Positions 36,270-49,100 of a DNA stretch of 64,000 nucleotides are shown piece after piece. The notes beneath the pieces are model-generated. The model made no database searches, had not been told where the DNA came from, and was given only the letters and a program-made list of their open reading frames with translations. The translations under genes and the position numbers were made by a program. Positions within the stretch are counted from its first letter, which is position 1. Each line of letters opens with the position of its first letter. The stretch is taken from NCBI GenBank assembly GCA_900660155.1, contig CABFPE010000021.1, positions 749,336 to 813,335 of the forward strand, read 5' to 3'. Source of the DNA: Hofstenia miamia. Taxonomy: Eukaryota; Xenacoelomorpha; Acoela; Hofsteniidae.

Positions 36270-37090
36270 TCAACATTTTACAGCAGCTATAAGCTTGCTA
36301 AGGAGAGCAATCTGTTGGTGAATATTGCTATCTCATGGTTTTTATGATCCTATTTTATGTTGTTTTGGCACATCAGTGATTAAAGTTATTCAAATATTTG
36401 ATTAGTACTGTTGCAAGCATTCTAAATGGGTGATTTCTGAATTTTTCTTGCATCTCTTGTGTTCAATGTCTGGAGATAACACAAGAACGATTATGAAAAT
36501 ATTACTGACTCCTGCAAACAATTTAGGTTCAGATCAAGATATGAAAATTGAAATAAAACCAAAAATATTGGATTCAGCGTCATTGTAAATATTAATAATA
36601 TTTCTAGAATTATTTTTTTAATATGTGAAATCTCTGTACAAAGCCTGAAAATATATATATATACATAAGAGAAAAATAGTAATTGCAAGCGCTTTTTGTT
36701 CAGAATGTATTGTAGGTCTTAATTATTTGTTTTGAATGAGAATCAAGAAATTAATACAAAAACATAGAAAAATTATTGTATTGCTTATTAATAATTTCTT
36801 CATTTTATTTGGATGTGGTTTGTGCAATTATCAAAAAAGGCAGATGTGTTAAAATAGAAAATTCTTTGATTTTGTTGACTAAAGTGACTGTTTAGATCAA
36901 AAACTAACCTGCAACAGAGAACATTATAATCTCATTTGTAATCATGTTATTGCAAATTATCAGAAGGAAATAATGTAGGCAATGGCTACATAGATATATT
37001 TTTCCACTAATTATTTAAATTTTTATTTTTTAATTATTTTCTTGATTGTGATTTCTTAAGCCTCTACTGCATAAGTATTCTAGTCAAGTA
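36270..37090. other. AT-rich intergenic DNA
   Basis: No supported gene. It separates the Tc1-like fragment from the left end of dispersed-repeat copy A. Confidence 0.5.
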
Positions 37091-37318
37091 AAAAAATATT
37101 TAAATGCTGATTTTAGATCCTCAAGCAATTATCTAAAAATCATTTTGATTTGGGTAATGAAAAAATTTGGAAGAACTTTGCAATGATTTCATCAAATTCA
37201 TTCTACAATAAAAATTTTGCATGAATGCCAAAATATACTATGAAACATGCCCTTCAATCAAACATTGGCTTCTTGGATCATACTTCAATGTTTTACAAAG
37301 GATTCCTCCTTCAATTCA

Positions 37319-37797
37319 CCATATCAATATTTGAATTGTATTAAACCTAGTTTTAGAAGTTTCCAAATTATTTTATAAATTTTTTAGAATTATAAACAAC
37401 TGATTAAAAGCACAGACAATTTTTTATACTCAAATAATAAATAATTAAAAGAACAACAATAAACCAATGATGAAGCAAGTTTTCTAATAGATGCAGAACT
37501 AAGTCTGATTTCATGGTTAAGCAATCGTGTCCAGCAGCTTCAAGCACTGAGTGATNCCATATCAATATATTAATTGTATTAAACCTAGTTTTAGAAGTCT
37601 CCAAATTATTTTATAAATTTTTTAGAATTATAAGCAACTGATTAAAAGCATAGAAAATCTTTTATATTCAAATAATAAATAATTAAAAGAACAACAATAA
37701 ACCAATGATCAAGCAAGTTTTCTAATAGATGCAGAACTAAGTCTGGTTTCATGGTAAAACAACCGTGTCCAGCAGCTTCAAGCACTGAGTGATCTAA
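37319..37797 (-). repeat. Duplicated 237-bp segment joined by a single N
   Basis: The segment 37319-37555 and the segment 37557-37797 are about 95% identical by eye, joined by the N at 37556. Both match one segment of copy C (about 63475-63710). Probably two haplotype versions placed side by side. On the minus strand each covers part of the open stretch KAAGH(D/G)CLTMK... Confidence 0.75.
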
Positions 37798-39484
37798 GTG
37801 CTTGCTATAGTTAGTTGTATTACCAAAAGGAATGGTAAGTTTTTACAATAATATCCAGTTGGATTTTCACTGAACACCTGTTTTGATATGTTGATTCACA
37901 CTTAAATAGTTCAGAAGAGAATCACATTTTCTGCTGTATATTGAAACTGAAATTTGATACAATTAGTCAGCTGGTTTGATGCATCAACTTGCTCACTAGC
38001 AATGTTAGTCCATTTGTATTTTCTGGAACATACTTTCCAATATTTATTCCATATGTGTAGATTTTCTTTAACATTCTCTCTGTTTAGATATTTCTCCAGA
38101 TGTTGAAATGTTGTGTTAATTGATGATTCTAAACATATTGATTAAAAATGTATGTACTCTAGCATATTCTAGACATTCTAATCTAATTCTAGCGGAGTGA
38201 CTAAAGGGTACAAACAAACCAGGACCCTAAATTTAGTTTATAAAACTAGAAACAAAACTTATTAATATCAATTTTAAGGAAGATAATAATATTAATATAG
38301 CGCAAAAATGAGGCCCACAATTAGAAAAATCATTCTTATAATTAACTTTTGACAATCTCATAGGCTCAATAATTGTGTAGATATCAACATATTAAGGTAC
38401 ATAAAACACAAATTAGAAAAATATCTTCTATACATTAAAAACAGCTACTGAAAATTTAATAAATACAATTGAAGGGAAACGGAGATTTACACTGATATTA
38501 AGGTTTTTTATCAGCCCCCAATTATAAAGTGAACCCACTGTCTAATTCTATAATGAAGATGATACTTCCCTTGAAGTATAATTTATTATCTATTTTCACA
38601 GCATTTGTATTTTCACTCTAATAAAATTAGAAAATTTTATATGGTTGCTAACTATAATGCAAAACTAAGAAATTGATTTTCACTTGATGTTTGTAAAAAT
38701 CAAATAATTGTATAGACTTTGCAGATATCAGAATACTAATTTGTATCAAAACTTTTGATTTTTTATCAATGAGTAGCATGATAATAAAATTAATTGATAG
38801 AAAGCAGAGTGTTGTAGAGTTTCGATCTTACATCAATATCCTTTAGAAAAATTTTTTCAAGGCTGTTTAAGAAATTCACAATAAATATTTTAAGAACAAT
38901 TGCATCTTTTCAATAATTTATCAAACAAATATTTTGACACTAGGCCTGTCATGACAAAGTATTTTAAAAGAAGTAATCTTTTGGGATTTTAGATTCAATT
39001 ATCTAAAATATAACTTACTTAGGACAACAAATTTTTTGATATTTAACCAATTATTGTGATTGAGTCCAAAATTAAAATATTGTATTTAAAACTGCTTTAG
39101 AAAATTTAAGTTTAGAAAAAGAATCATGAAGAACTGTTAACAATTACTGTATAGACCTAAGGAACAAATTATCACATGAAAATAAAGAAAAATCTATTTT
39201 TAAAGAATTTAAGAAAAAAATTAAATTTGAATTATCACCAAAGAAAACAATTTATTTGTATATTTGAAAAATAAAGTCTGTAACTAAGTAATATCAATTT
39301 GCAGCGAAGTGGAATTTATAGAAAACAATTTACCTTAAACCTTAATAAGTATTTTTATACTTATTTGTACTGTACCAAGCTCTAAAAATGAATTATAATT
39401 ATTAAAAAAATATGAAATACAGAAAAAAGGTATTAGAGATGTCAAATATTTTCAATATGCTAATTATATTTACACTTACCATAA

Positions 39485-40218
39485 CTAAGAACATTTTCGG
39501 GACTTTCCAGATAGACAACGTACTAATGGTTTNNNNNNNNNNNNNNNNNNNNNNNNNNNNNNNNNNNNNNNNNNNNNNNNNNNNNNNNNNNNNNNNNNNN
39601 NNNNNNNNNNNNNNNNNNNNNNNNNNNNNNNNNNNNNNNNNNNNNNNNNNNNNNNNNNNNNNNNNNNNNNNNNNNNNNNNNNNNNNNNNNNNNNNNNNNN
39701 NNNNNNNNNNNNNNNNNNNNNNNNNNNNNNNNNNNNNNNNNNNNNNNNNNNNNNNNNNNNNNNNNNNNNNNNNNNNNNNNNNNNNNNNNNNNNNNNNNNN
39801 NNNNNNNNNNNNNNNNNNNNNNNNNNNNNNNNNNNNNNNNNNNNNNNNNNNNNNNNNNNNNNNNNNNNNNNNNNNNNNNNNNNNNNNNNNNNNNNNNNNN
39901 NNNNNNNNNNNNNNNNNNNNNNNNNNNNNNNNNNNNNNNNNNNNNNNNNNNNNNNNNNNNNNNTATATATATACATTCACACTTACATATTTTCGAGTTT
40001 TGAAGTTTGGGAATTTTTCATACAAACTTTGAATCGCCATCCAATTGCTGAGAAGACTGTGTGTGTGTCATTGAATTGTATATTTGTAGAATTCCCAACG
40101 TCTGAAAAACCGACATTTTCGGAACTTTCCAGATCGACAACGTTACTAATGGTGTCAAAAGCATAAGGATTGTGATGGAACCTTCCATTGATCATTACGA
40201 ACGGCCCATTACCTGAAA
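39485..40218 (-). repeat. Two satellite-type units inside copy A, split by the gap
   Basis: Unit 1 (about 40218-39983, minus) reads FHHNPYAFDTISNVVDLESS and NVGFSDVGNSTNIQFNDTH, and ends at a donor-like AAATAT|GTAAGTGTG. A second partial unit (39532-39485) ends at GGTAAGTGTAAATATAA, also donor-like. Copy C has the same two-unit order. Confidence 0.75.
39533..39963. other. Assembly gap (431 N)
   Basis: The gap lies in dispersed-repeat copy A where copies B and C have long (TA)n tracts, so a simple-repeat collapse is the likely cause. Confidence 0.99.
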
Positions 40219-40761
40219 CATGACCAATTAACTATGAATGGTAATTTTAAATTACAGTTGATTATAAAATAAGCAACTAATCAATCTCATGCCCTAACCG
40301 AATCCTTAAATTTATAAAAAATACTTCAAATACTTTGTTAACATTAAAGTTTCACGTGGATAATTTTCAGGCTATAATATATACAAATATAAAAATTTTT
40401 GAATGGACCTAATAATAAATTTCTCAAGCTAACTTTCTACTAAAAAACATAATGCTTTTTAAAGATCAACTTTCATACTTTAAGGATATTAGCTAGTGTT
40501 AACATAACATTTACATAGTATTGTTCAATTACCAAAATTAAAGAAATTATAGTATTAATAACAAATTTCAATCTTTTAAGCAAAAATTGCATTATAATAA
40601 AATGATAGAAAGTTGCGATCAAGAAACTGTGGGAAATTAGTAGCACATTGATTACATAAAAATCAGCTCAAATTGTTCCCAAACAAAAATACTTTCGCAC
40701 AACTATTCACTAAAACTAAAAATTGTCATTACTAGGGCAACCCACTATTACTAACAAATAT

Positions 40762-42335
40762 TGACTTTTAGATTATTAGAATATTGAATTTATTGACCAA
40801 ATTTCAAACTTCAAAGAGAAGAATATTTGAGCTTCAGAATAGTCAATTTAGTATCTGTACTTAAGCAAAAAATGCCAAAATTTATAGTTGCAAATTCACA
40901 ATCTCATCCAAGAAGCTTGTTGGGAAGGTAGAAACCCGACCCAACTTCAACAGTTTCCATATGAGCATTTGACAGAAATGCCGCTTTAGTAGTGTGAAAG
41001 AGGAGATTCCCCAGGCTCGCTATTTCTCTAGTATCATAATTTTGTATCAAATTTTTCAAATAAAATAAATCAAGCATGGATACCACAGCTGAATTCTTGA
41101 GATAGTTTACATGACTCAATTTACTCTATTCAAAGACAAAATATCTCATAGATGACTGGACTAAAATGCTGTGCAATGAGAGAATCAATGTGTTTGTTGG
41201 GCAAAAAATGTTATAGCAGAAATGTTATGACTAAATCGCTTTAAATTTTTTGGTAAGCATGCTCTAATTGTGATTTAATAAAAAATATTTCGTGACCAAC
41301 AAACAGTTAAGAGTTCTTTTACAATTATTAAATCGTTTGATTATAGAATAAATTTGGTTAATTTTCGGGTGTGTCTTACAGCATTTGACAATAGAAGAAT
41401 TAATGTTCTTGTTTGACTGCTAATGGACTTATTAGTAAGGCATTTATTTATATTTTACAAGTAGTAATTTCAATAAATATTTACAAAATACTCCCGGAAA
41501 CCAATGAAGCATGGATATCGCAACTGAATCTTGAATTGGTTTACAAGACGTAATTTACTCTATTCAAATAAAAATTTCTTATAGTTGACTGTATTACTAT
41601 GCTGTGCAATAAGAGAATCACTGTGTTTGTTGGGGAACAAATATTGGAGCAGAAATTTTATGACTAAATCGTTTTAAAATTATTGGTAATGATACTCTAA
41701 TTGTGATTTAATAAAAAAATATTTCGTGACCAACAAACCTTTAAGAGTACAAAATGAAAGAATATATCCAATTGAAANTGACTTTTAGATTATTAGAATA
41801 TTGAATTTATTGACCAAATTTCAAACTTCAAAGAGAAGAATATTTGAGCTTCAGAATAGTCAATTTAGTATCTGTACTTAAGCAAAAAATGCCAAAATTT
41901 ATAGTTGCAAATTCACAATCTCATCCAAGAAGCTTGTTGGGAAGGTAGAAACCCGACCCAACTTCAACAGTTTCCATATGAGCATTTGACAGAAATGCCG
42001 CTTTAGTAGTGTGAAAGAGGAGATTCCCCAGGCTCGCTATTTCTCTAGTATCATAATTTTGTATCAAATTTTTCAAATAAAATAAATCAAGCATGGATAC
42101 CACAGCTGAATTCTTGAGATAGTTTACATGACTCAATTTACTCTATTCAAAGACAAAATATCTCATAGATGACTGGACTAAAATGCCGTGCAATGAGAGA
42201 ATCAATGTGTTTGTTGGGCAAAAAATGTTATAGCAGAAATGTTATGACTAAATCGCTTTAAATTTTTTGGTAATCATACCCTAATTTTGATTTAGTCAAA
42301 AAAATATTTCGTGACCAACAAACCGTTAAGAAAAC
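40762..42335 (-). repeat. Local duplication within copy A, one junction marked by a single N
   Basis: The segment 40762-41320 is nearly identical to 41779-42335 and encodes the same 71-residue minus-strand open stretch (SMLDLFYLKNLIQNYDTREI). A third, more diverged partial copy lies at about 41500-41760. The N at 41778 starts the last copy. The near-identical pair may be an assembly effect; the diverged partial copy argues for some real older duplication. Confidence 0.75.
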
Positions 42336-42993
42336 AAAACATACAATAAATCAAATTGAAATGTAGAATGAGATATTATATGAATGAACGAAAGCTGCTC
42401 TCAGATTGTCGTTAACCAATCTCAATGTGTTTATTACTAACAAAATCTGAAAATAGTAATATTAGTTCAGTATTATTTTAATTGTCAATAGTATGAATAT
42501 CTGCACTATTGTTTTTTTTGATATCCTGAAGTTCAATATTTTTGTCTTAGATTACTTGAATTTTATAGAATGGTTTTCATTAACATAATGAAAATATTGC
42601 TATCTCTATTTTTCACGTAATAAAACAAAACAATAAATAAATTAGTTTTTTCCAACTTTTAAACCCACATAATCTCGGGATTTACAACGAAATAATGCCG
42701 GAAATAAATCCCAAATAAATTTTGATATTTATGAGATTCGTGACAAACAAATTAATTCTGGCTATTCTTTCAAAAATATTTTATAGTAAATCTCAAATTT
42801 TGACAATATATCTAGGTTTTAAAATTTAATATAGTATATATTGCTAAATTTTATAACGTTAGAAAACACATCAACATTGAATAGGAGATTAAAGGCTTTG
42901 ATGAATTTAATATTCTTAAAATAATATTGCATAATATCCACTTAATTATTAACTCAAACGAAGAAGTACAAATGAAAGCAATAAGGCTTAGAA

Positions 42994-43856
42994 CCAGTGG
43001 CGTAGTCACTGCATCATTATACCCCTGCAATTATCACGAGCTATGTATAAATACTATCGTAGTATGTATTACCTTGAAAAGCGCCAACTAGTGAGCTGCA
43101 TCCCGGGCCACCATTGAACCATGCTATCAAAGATTCGTCTGACAAATTAATGCCAAAAGATAATGCCAAGCTTTACCAGGTTTCCCAGAGTTAATATATC
43201 CAGAATAAATGTCAAAATTAAACTTAAACATCTCATGATCAGTTATATTGCTTAGAGAAAAATCTTTGTCTTTAGCATAACAAAATGAAATTTCCTGAAG
43301 ACATAGCAGAAAATTACATAAAGTGGAGAAGTTCATTTAAGCAAGTTTACAATTTGCGTTACTGATAACAACTGCTGTTTGAAAAGTGTATGAATTTCTC
43401 GTCCGCATAACGATAATGCTATTAGGCAGCAGAGTTTCTAAAATCGATAAAACTTAAATTTTTATATTTCTGTTATAAGTTAATGTTTCTTAGCATCTAG
43501 TAGCTCGTTTGATACAAAATAAAGAGCTATTTACTGAATTTGAACAAATATGCGGCAACAGTATTTATTTTGTGGCGTCAGATTCTGTAAACAATCATTT
43601 CAAACACCTTGAGAAGTGCCATCAGCAGAATTACAACTGAGCATTGGACCTTCAGGTTACATTAATTTAATAAGCAAATGAAATGGAATTCAAGCGGGGG
43701 AAAGAGAGTGCAGTTACTCTCCTAACTAAAATTGATATTTAAGAAGAAACTCCCCTACATTTTATAACGTAAGCAGTAAAAGTACAACTAATTAGTATGT
43801 TAGGCAAAACATCTACCTTGCCCACCCCTCACCCACCGGAAATTCGTTCCGCTGCC
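42994..43856. mobile_element. Candidate CAGTGGC-ended transposon block inside copy A
   Basis: The left end reads CAGTGGCGTAGTCACTGC and the reverse complement of the right end reads CAGTGGCAGCGGAACG. They share CAGTGGC, a common start of hAT-type elements. The block is about 860 bp and is also present in copy B (the CACTG end lies at about 52292; the other end is cut by the gap). The 8-bp flanks do not match, so a simple insertion with a target duplication is not shown. Confidence 0.3.
43127..43276 (-). CDS. Exon-like open stretch in copy A (unknown protein)
   Basis: On the minus strand, TATGTCTTCAG (43277-43287) is acceptor-like, followed by EISFCYAKDKDFSLSNITDH and IYSGYINSGKPGKAWHYLLA up to a stop. 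The same peptide is encoded in copy B at 51995-52162. A donor-like TTTTCAAG|GTAATAC lies about 70 bp past it in both copies, but in another frame. No family recognised. Confidence 0.35.
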   Translation of the reverse strand, partial: AKDKDFSLSNITDHEMFKFNFDIYSGYINSGKPGKAWHYLLALICQTNL

Positions 43857-44226
43857 ACTGCAAGCGTACAGATACAGAGACGTTAAGAGAAATTTCCAAA
43901 ATATATGAGATTCAGCAAAATTACAATGAAAATGGTATTGCACGTATTTTTGAAAAATGTTTGTGACCATATTTTGGATACAAGTAAACATATATGGAAT
44001 TACTTCAGCTATATATTGCACAAAACGTATTAATGATTATCAGCAAAATGTGCTTAATAATAGTTAAATTTCCATAATACCATTACAACAATTATATAGT
44101 TTATATAGCAAATTGAAATTTTGAGATAATTTCAAATATATGATCCATAATTTAAAATTGTTCACCAACAATTAACGTGAATGAATTTTTAATTGTGACT
44201 TTGCCTCGCTCGATTTTAATTGTTAA

Positions 44227-44777
44227 CACAATAATCTGTGGTTTTCTGAAAATTTTTTAAATGCTTTTAACTCACTGCGGAAGTACTTAAATCTGAAAAC
44301 ACTACAAGATAGAGAAACGTCTCCTCTAATTTTTGATGAATTAATCCGAGGCCTGGAGCGTTCTTATGCAAGTGCGCATTGCCTACGATCTTTGATTTTG
44401 CACATAGCCTGCCTAAAGTGGATTCAAAGTGTTTTTCTCAAAAAAAACCAAAATATTTTATCGTAGTTGTTGCCTCCATGAGCATTAGACAGACTGATTA
44501 TCTGAACATTAGGTATGAAAAGAATTTGAATCTTTTTACAAAAATCGAATTTTCATTGAAAAAAAAATTTAATGTATTTCATGCACGGTATAATTCTTTG
44601 CAAAACTTATCATTACATGAGTGCACACAAACCGATAAAATTGCCAATTCAAAGCCTTTCAGTATTTCTGAACCCTATATCAACTATCTTTACACTAAAG
44701 TAACAAACGCTTTGTCCACGGTATTGATCAATTTTATCCAAAATGGTGAAAATATATGTAAAATAGGAAAATACTAA
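44227..44777 (+). pseudogene. Possible decayed host coding sequence, unknown family
   Basis: Two overlapping plus-strand open stretches of coding-like composition. The first (44227-44466) lacks a start codon and includes FLNAFNSLRKYLNLKTLQDR and FDELIRGLERSYASAHCLRS, helical in character. The second (about 44379-44777, another frame) includes ARYNSLQNLSLHECTQTDKI and PFSISEPYINYLYTKVTNAL and ends at TAA. One frame change near 44400 would connect them, so a decayed gene is more likely than an active one. It lies in the spacer between repeat copies A and B. I do not recognise the protein. Confidence 0.3.
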
Positions 44778-44779
44778 TT

Positions 44780-47700
44780 TATGTATGAACATTTTCCGGT
44801 TTTCTTCGTCGAATTCTAATCGGTTTTTCACTGATAGAGATAGTGTGAAACATGGTTTACTGAAATGAAGAAAGGCCTATCTAAAATTTTTCGAAGCAAT
44901 TTTTATACTTGAACCAAGTTTTCTACAATTTTCGCTGAAAATAATTTATCTTAAAATAATTAAAATATAGCTAATTTTTTTCCTTTTATCAATTATGTTT
45001 AAACGAAAAAAACACTTCGACAATTATAAATAAATAATTTGGCTTTTCAAACCTGTTCATATGTTTTTTCTAGCGCAAACAATGAAAGCTCTATTAGCGC
45101 TTTAGTGCAAAACGAAGAATTTTTGCGGAGAAGCAAACAATATTAAAATAATGTAATATATATATATATATATATAATGATAAAAAATTTTTTGTTTTAT
45201 CTTTTAAATTGAAAATATTTTGTTTTGTTTTAGAGGAATTCCAATGAAATTCTAAATTCAAAAAATGTTTATAGTTTCAGCAATCTACAGTTTTGCAATT
45301 AGAATGATCATTAAATTTACTTTCTGGAATCTATAAATCGAATTGTTTTTAAAAAGATAACTTGATTTCAGTTTTTTATGAAACTTAGTAAAAATTTTTA
45401 CAGAAACTGTTTATAATAATGAAAATGTAACTAATTGTATATACAATTGAAATTTGAGAGGCCTCAAAGACATTCAAGCACAAATTTCAGTTGACACATC
45501 ATACTAAAGGAGTAATTATGTTTGGCTTTAGTGAAAAAAATTTTTAAATACCGTATATGTTTAACTATCATAGTAAAATATACTAAATAAGCAAAATGAA
45601 TTTCCAAATACTGCTGATTCTGGAAAGGGTTTTTTGCAGCAGTTCCTATTTCTAAGAATTTATTACAAATAGGATTAATTTGTTACTTAATAACTTTTCT
45701 CCTCTACTACACTCTTATTTCTACAAGGATTAATAGTAACAGTGTACTAATTTACTTTCTCAGGAATTTGTTTCCTCGCGTGTGGCGATACCGGATCAGT
45801 TGAATTGAGCAATGTTTTTTGAGAATTTCTACAAAATCAACAGATTATAGCAATTGGAGAATTCTCCACCTAATTTTACCCAATACACTCTCTTTGATTT
45901 ACTATTACAATGTAACCGACTTTTCTCAGATAATATCTATCTCTCAATTGACCAACAGTTATTGCTGTGTTTATTTTGATTTAGGACTTTAAGAATTTTA
46001 TTGTAATTACAACCGTAAGTTGCTGACAAGCTTTAGGTAAGCTTTTTAAACAATCTTTTTTTGGAGAAACACAGGTACGGTCGGTTTAAGTACTGGCAAA
46101 TGCCTTGAAACAAGAATTTATAGCCCTAACTAATCGGTTTTAGTTTCTTACTTATGCAAAACTGTTAATAATTCTAACTAAACAAGTTAAGGTTCTTTTG
46201 AACACTACATTGATAGTTTACAAACGTTCATTTTGAACACTTTATTGCCAATATAACACTCTATATATCACGAAACTCTAAGAAATCAATTAGTGCAAAC
46301 AGAACAAGGGAAGATCTTACCAAGTATGTCTTTTGTCACACACTTTAAACAACGAGGATAAAATATGTGGGGTAGCGGATGGGATGTTTCTGATTTCTGC
46401 ACTCTAGCTTTGTGCCAATTTCTTCTAATAATGTTTGAAGAGAACCGACAGTACTTTCTTCTACTGTTGTGGTCCCAATTTACTGCTTCTCTGTTTTCTC
46501 TGCTGTCTTCAATTGCTCTCTCTTTATCTTTTACTCTGTTTTTTAATGTTTTACCATCGGCCTATTTATACTTTTCCCGTGATCCACTGAGGTCAATCGA
46601 TAAGGTGTAGACCACACCTAGATTTCTATTTATAGTAACAAACCTCAGCTTTTCTTGCTGCTCAACCAATTGAAGGGCAGCTACTCTTTCGGTGGCCTTA
46701 CGCATTGTTTGCAGTTATCTATAAAGTTTAACTGGTTTCGTCATTTTGAATAAATTTTAGCAGCCAATGATTTAACAGGTTACAAAACACACTAAATATG
46801 AAACTAAATTCGCGATAACTGCCCTAAATAAGTTTTACAAAATACATAAATGCTTAGCACCAATTTCCCACAATGGATATATATATATATATAAAGAGAT
46901 ATATATATATATATATATTTCTTGTATAGATTAAATGTGAAATGCAAAAAAAATTAATGGCCGGTATTAGCCCTTGCTGGACAACTACCGGCCAAATTAT
47001 TCAGCAAGACTGTTGAAAACGAACTTGTTTATCAATTAACAAAGTAGCTTTTATTTCAACAAGGTTGGCTATTATGATTTACGATTAATAATAGCAAGTG
47101 TGCGTACTTTTGGAGGTTTACACTTTTCTATTTTCGAGCGAGTTTTTATAGAGAAATTTCTAAATTCATTTACTTTGGAAATTGCAAATCCGATCCGCTA
47201 TTCAATCATTACGTTCTATATTTTCAAATGAATACCTGCAATTGTATTGCAATTCCGCGTTTTCTAAATAAATATAGGGATTTGTTCAAATAGGTGACAG
47301 CTATTTTGGATAATTATTGTACAAGCAGTTTGGAGCATAAATTGGGAAGAAAATATTTCTATATTAAGGAAACTCAACAAGACCTACACTAAATTACGTG
47401 CCGTAATGTTTATTGTTGGGAATTCAATGAAGATAATTACATTATTCGAATTTCGACTTTGGCAATAATGAGACATCGAATCACTGAATCACCATCTGAA
47501 GAAGAGATATTGACTCCCTTGTTCATAGAAGAGTTTGAAACATACGATTCTCGAAAAAAATGAGGATGAAGTATTATTTGAATATAAAAATTGTTTAGTG
47601 TTTTGGAGATTGACCCAAAACTTTTACCTCTATATTGTCAGAATACGTTAAAACCGTAATGATCCGACATGCAAGTTTAGGGGGAAATTAGTGACATCTT

Positions 47701-47950
47701 AACTCAGTGGGAAATTTTGTTTCAAATAAGTGAAGCTCTCTAGATCTAGATGACGACAAAATTGAAAAACTTTTATTGTTATAGCATTTTATTTGTAAAT
47801 TATGTAAAAAACGTACATGTGGTATTTTATATTAAATGTAATAACAAATAACATATATTAACAAGAAAAGGCTTTTAGTAAGTAATAAATAATAATATAT
47901 AAAAATACAATAAATTTAACTTGTCAGCAAATACGTTGTTTACTTGTTTT
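44780..47950. other. AT-rich spacer between repeat copies A and B
   Basis: Contains (TA)n tracts (45156-45176 and 46880-46918). An open stretch at 46365-46610 has a hydrophobic, Leu/Phe-rich translation without family features. A GC-rich GGCCGG / CCGGCC pair near 46960-47005 hints at a degraded element end. No gene is supported. Confidence 0.45.
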
Positions 47951-47954
47951 TAAT

Positions 47955-48800
47955 AGTCTGACCGGTCACCGGTTAAACGGCCAATAAACGGCGAATGTTC
48001 ATTGCAGCCGGTCGTCGGTTACCAATAAGCATTTTTGACCGGTTGCAGCTCTCGTAAATATTACGATCGGGTCAGGTTCGGGTCAAGGTTTACCTCGTTC
48101 GTTTCGTGAAAAGATTTTCTCAAATAGGAGGGATGATTGTCTATATCTGCGCTTTTTAACTGTTTCCTAGCATTTAAAATTTTGAAACAATTTTTTCTGT
48201 TCGTTGTTGTACTCGTTGTTTCAAATCAAGTTTTTTCATTTCTTAAACTACAAGTTTTTCAACATTTATTGTCATCTAGACAGTGAAATAACACGAAGTG
48301 TTTAGAGCAATTGAAATGCAACTGCATAAGGACCAACTATGTATAGTAGTTGGTCCTGAATTGCATGTATTCAGTTGAAAAACTTGAATGCCGTCTGATT
48401 TAACATTTAGCTGAGATTATTCGATATTGCAAAATATATACGATTTAGAATTTCCACTAAAATATCGTGCAGAAATATAACAAGCTAAACTTCCAAAAGT
48501 ACAATCCTCTTCAATTATTATTTGTGAATTACAACTGACAGCTTTGTTGAATGATAGGCTATTTGTTATTTTAAAAAAAAGCTCGTTTTTTGCAATTTTG
48601 CTAAGTAATTTCCCAAAAATATAAAATACTTTTAGTTATTATACCAGTAATAAAATGGTCCAATTAGTCAACAGGTCTAATCAGTAACCGATAGATGTCG
48701 GCACCGATTGACCGGTAAACGGTTGCAACACAGAATGACTTTCAGGTTTGGTCAGCAAAGAAGTAGTGCATGTCCGGTAGGGTCGGGTTTTTGCTGATCA
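47955..48800. repeat. Clusters of ACCGGT/AACCGG motifs, possible hAT-type subterminal regions
   Basis: About 47959-48050 holds CTGACCGGTCACCGGTTAAA, GCCGGTCGTCGGTTACC and TGACCGGTTGCAGC. About 48660-48735 holds AACCGATAGATGTCGGCACC, GATTGACCGGTAAACGGTTG and CAACACA. GGGTCGGG-type motifs follow each cluster (48064-48082 and 48777-48790). Repeated short GC-rich motifs at two ends of about 0.8 kb resemble hAT subterminal repeats, but no transposase or clean termini were found. Confidence 0.4.
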
Positions 48801-48905
48801 GTACCTCTTATGGACGGCAACATGATTCTTTTCAACTTTGCTAATGCAAGTGCATATAATTGGCTCTAGCTTTCAAACAGCAATCCATATCCTTTTAAAA
48901 ATTTA

Positions 48906-49100
48906 ATGAATCTAAGTTTGGCCAAGGCCTACTTTAAAACGAAGGACAGCATTAAAATGCTCTTGCAATTACCGAATTGGCCTAATTTTGTATATCTAAT
49001 TAAAATAAGAACATTACAAAATCGCTTCACATTTGTGGCCCCACAATTAGTCCAGTCACTTCATAACAAACAAAGGGTTCACCAAATTAAGGTGTTTTAG
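48906..49100 (+). CDS. Exon-like open stretch, unknown protein
   Basis: About 64 residues from ATG 48906, including YFKTKDSIKMLLQLPNWPNF and FVAPQLVQSLHNKQRVHQIK, with non-repetitive composition. A possible donor AAG|GTGTTTTAG lies at 49091-49092, just before the stop. No acceptor is clear. It could be a host exon in the spacer together with those near 44.3 and 49.6 kb, all on the plus strand. Family not recognised. Confidence 0.25.
   Translation: MNLSLAKAYFKTKDSIKMLLQLPNWPNFVYLIKIRTLQNRFTFVAPQLVQSLHNKQRVHQIKVF

Larger units (their letters stand above)
37090..43849 (-). mobile_element. Unclassified dispersed repeat, copy A
   Basis: Reversed, this segment matches copy B (51444-56930) along most of its length and copy C (61003-63950) over its left part. 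Examples: 43126-43276 against 51995-52160; 40560-40730 against 61010-61190; 38030-38160 against 56790-56930; 37090-37560 against 63480-63940. It contains the satellite-type exon-like unit, another open stretch near 43.2 kb and an open C-terminal-like stretch near 37.4-37.8 kb. Local duplications and an N gap expand it. The class is unknown: no reverse transcriptase, DDE transposase, LTR or clear inverted termini were recognised. It could be a mobile element carrying captured exons, or a duplicated gene fragment. Confidence 0.7.

Noticed and set aside
39402-40040. Open frames across the second gap
   Set aside because: Mostly N. The real content is dispersed-repeat sequence at the edges.
45783-46575. 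Primer-binding-site-like TGGCGATACCGG with a TATA-like TATAAATAGG nearby
   Set aside because: The two signals are on opposite strands and no pair of long terminal repeats was found around them.
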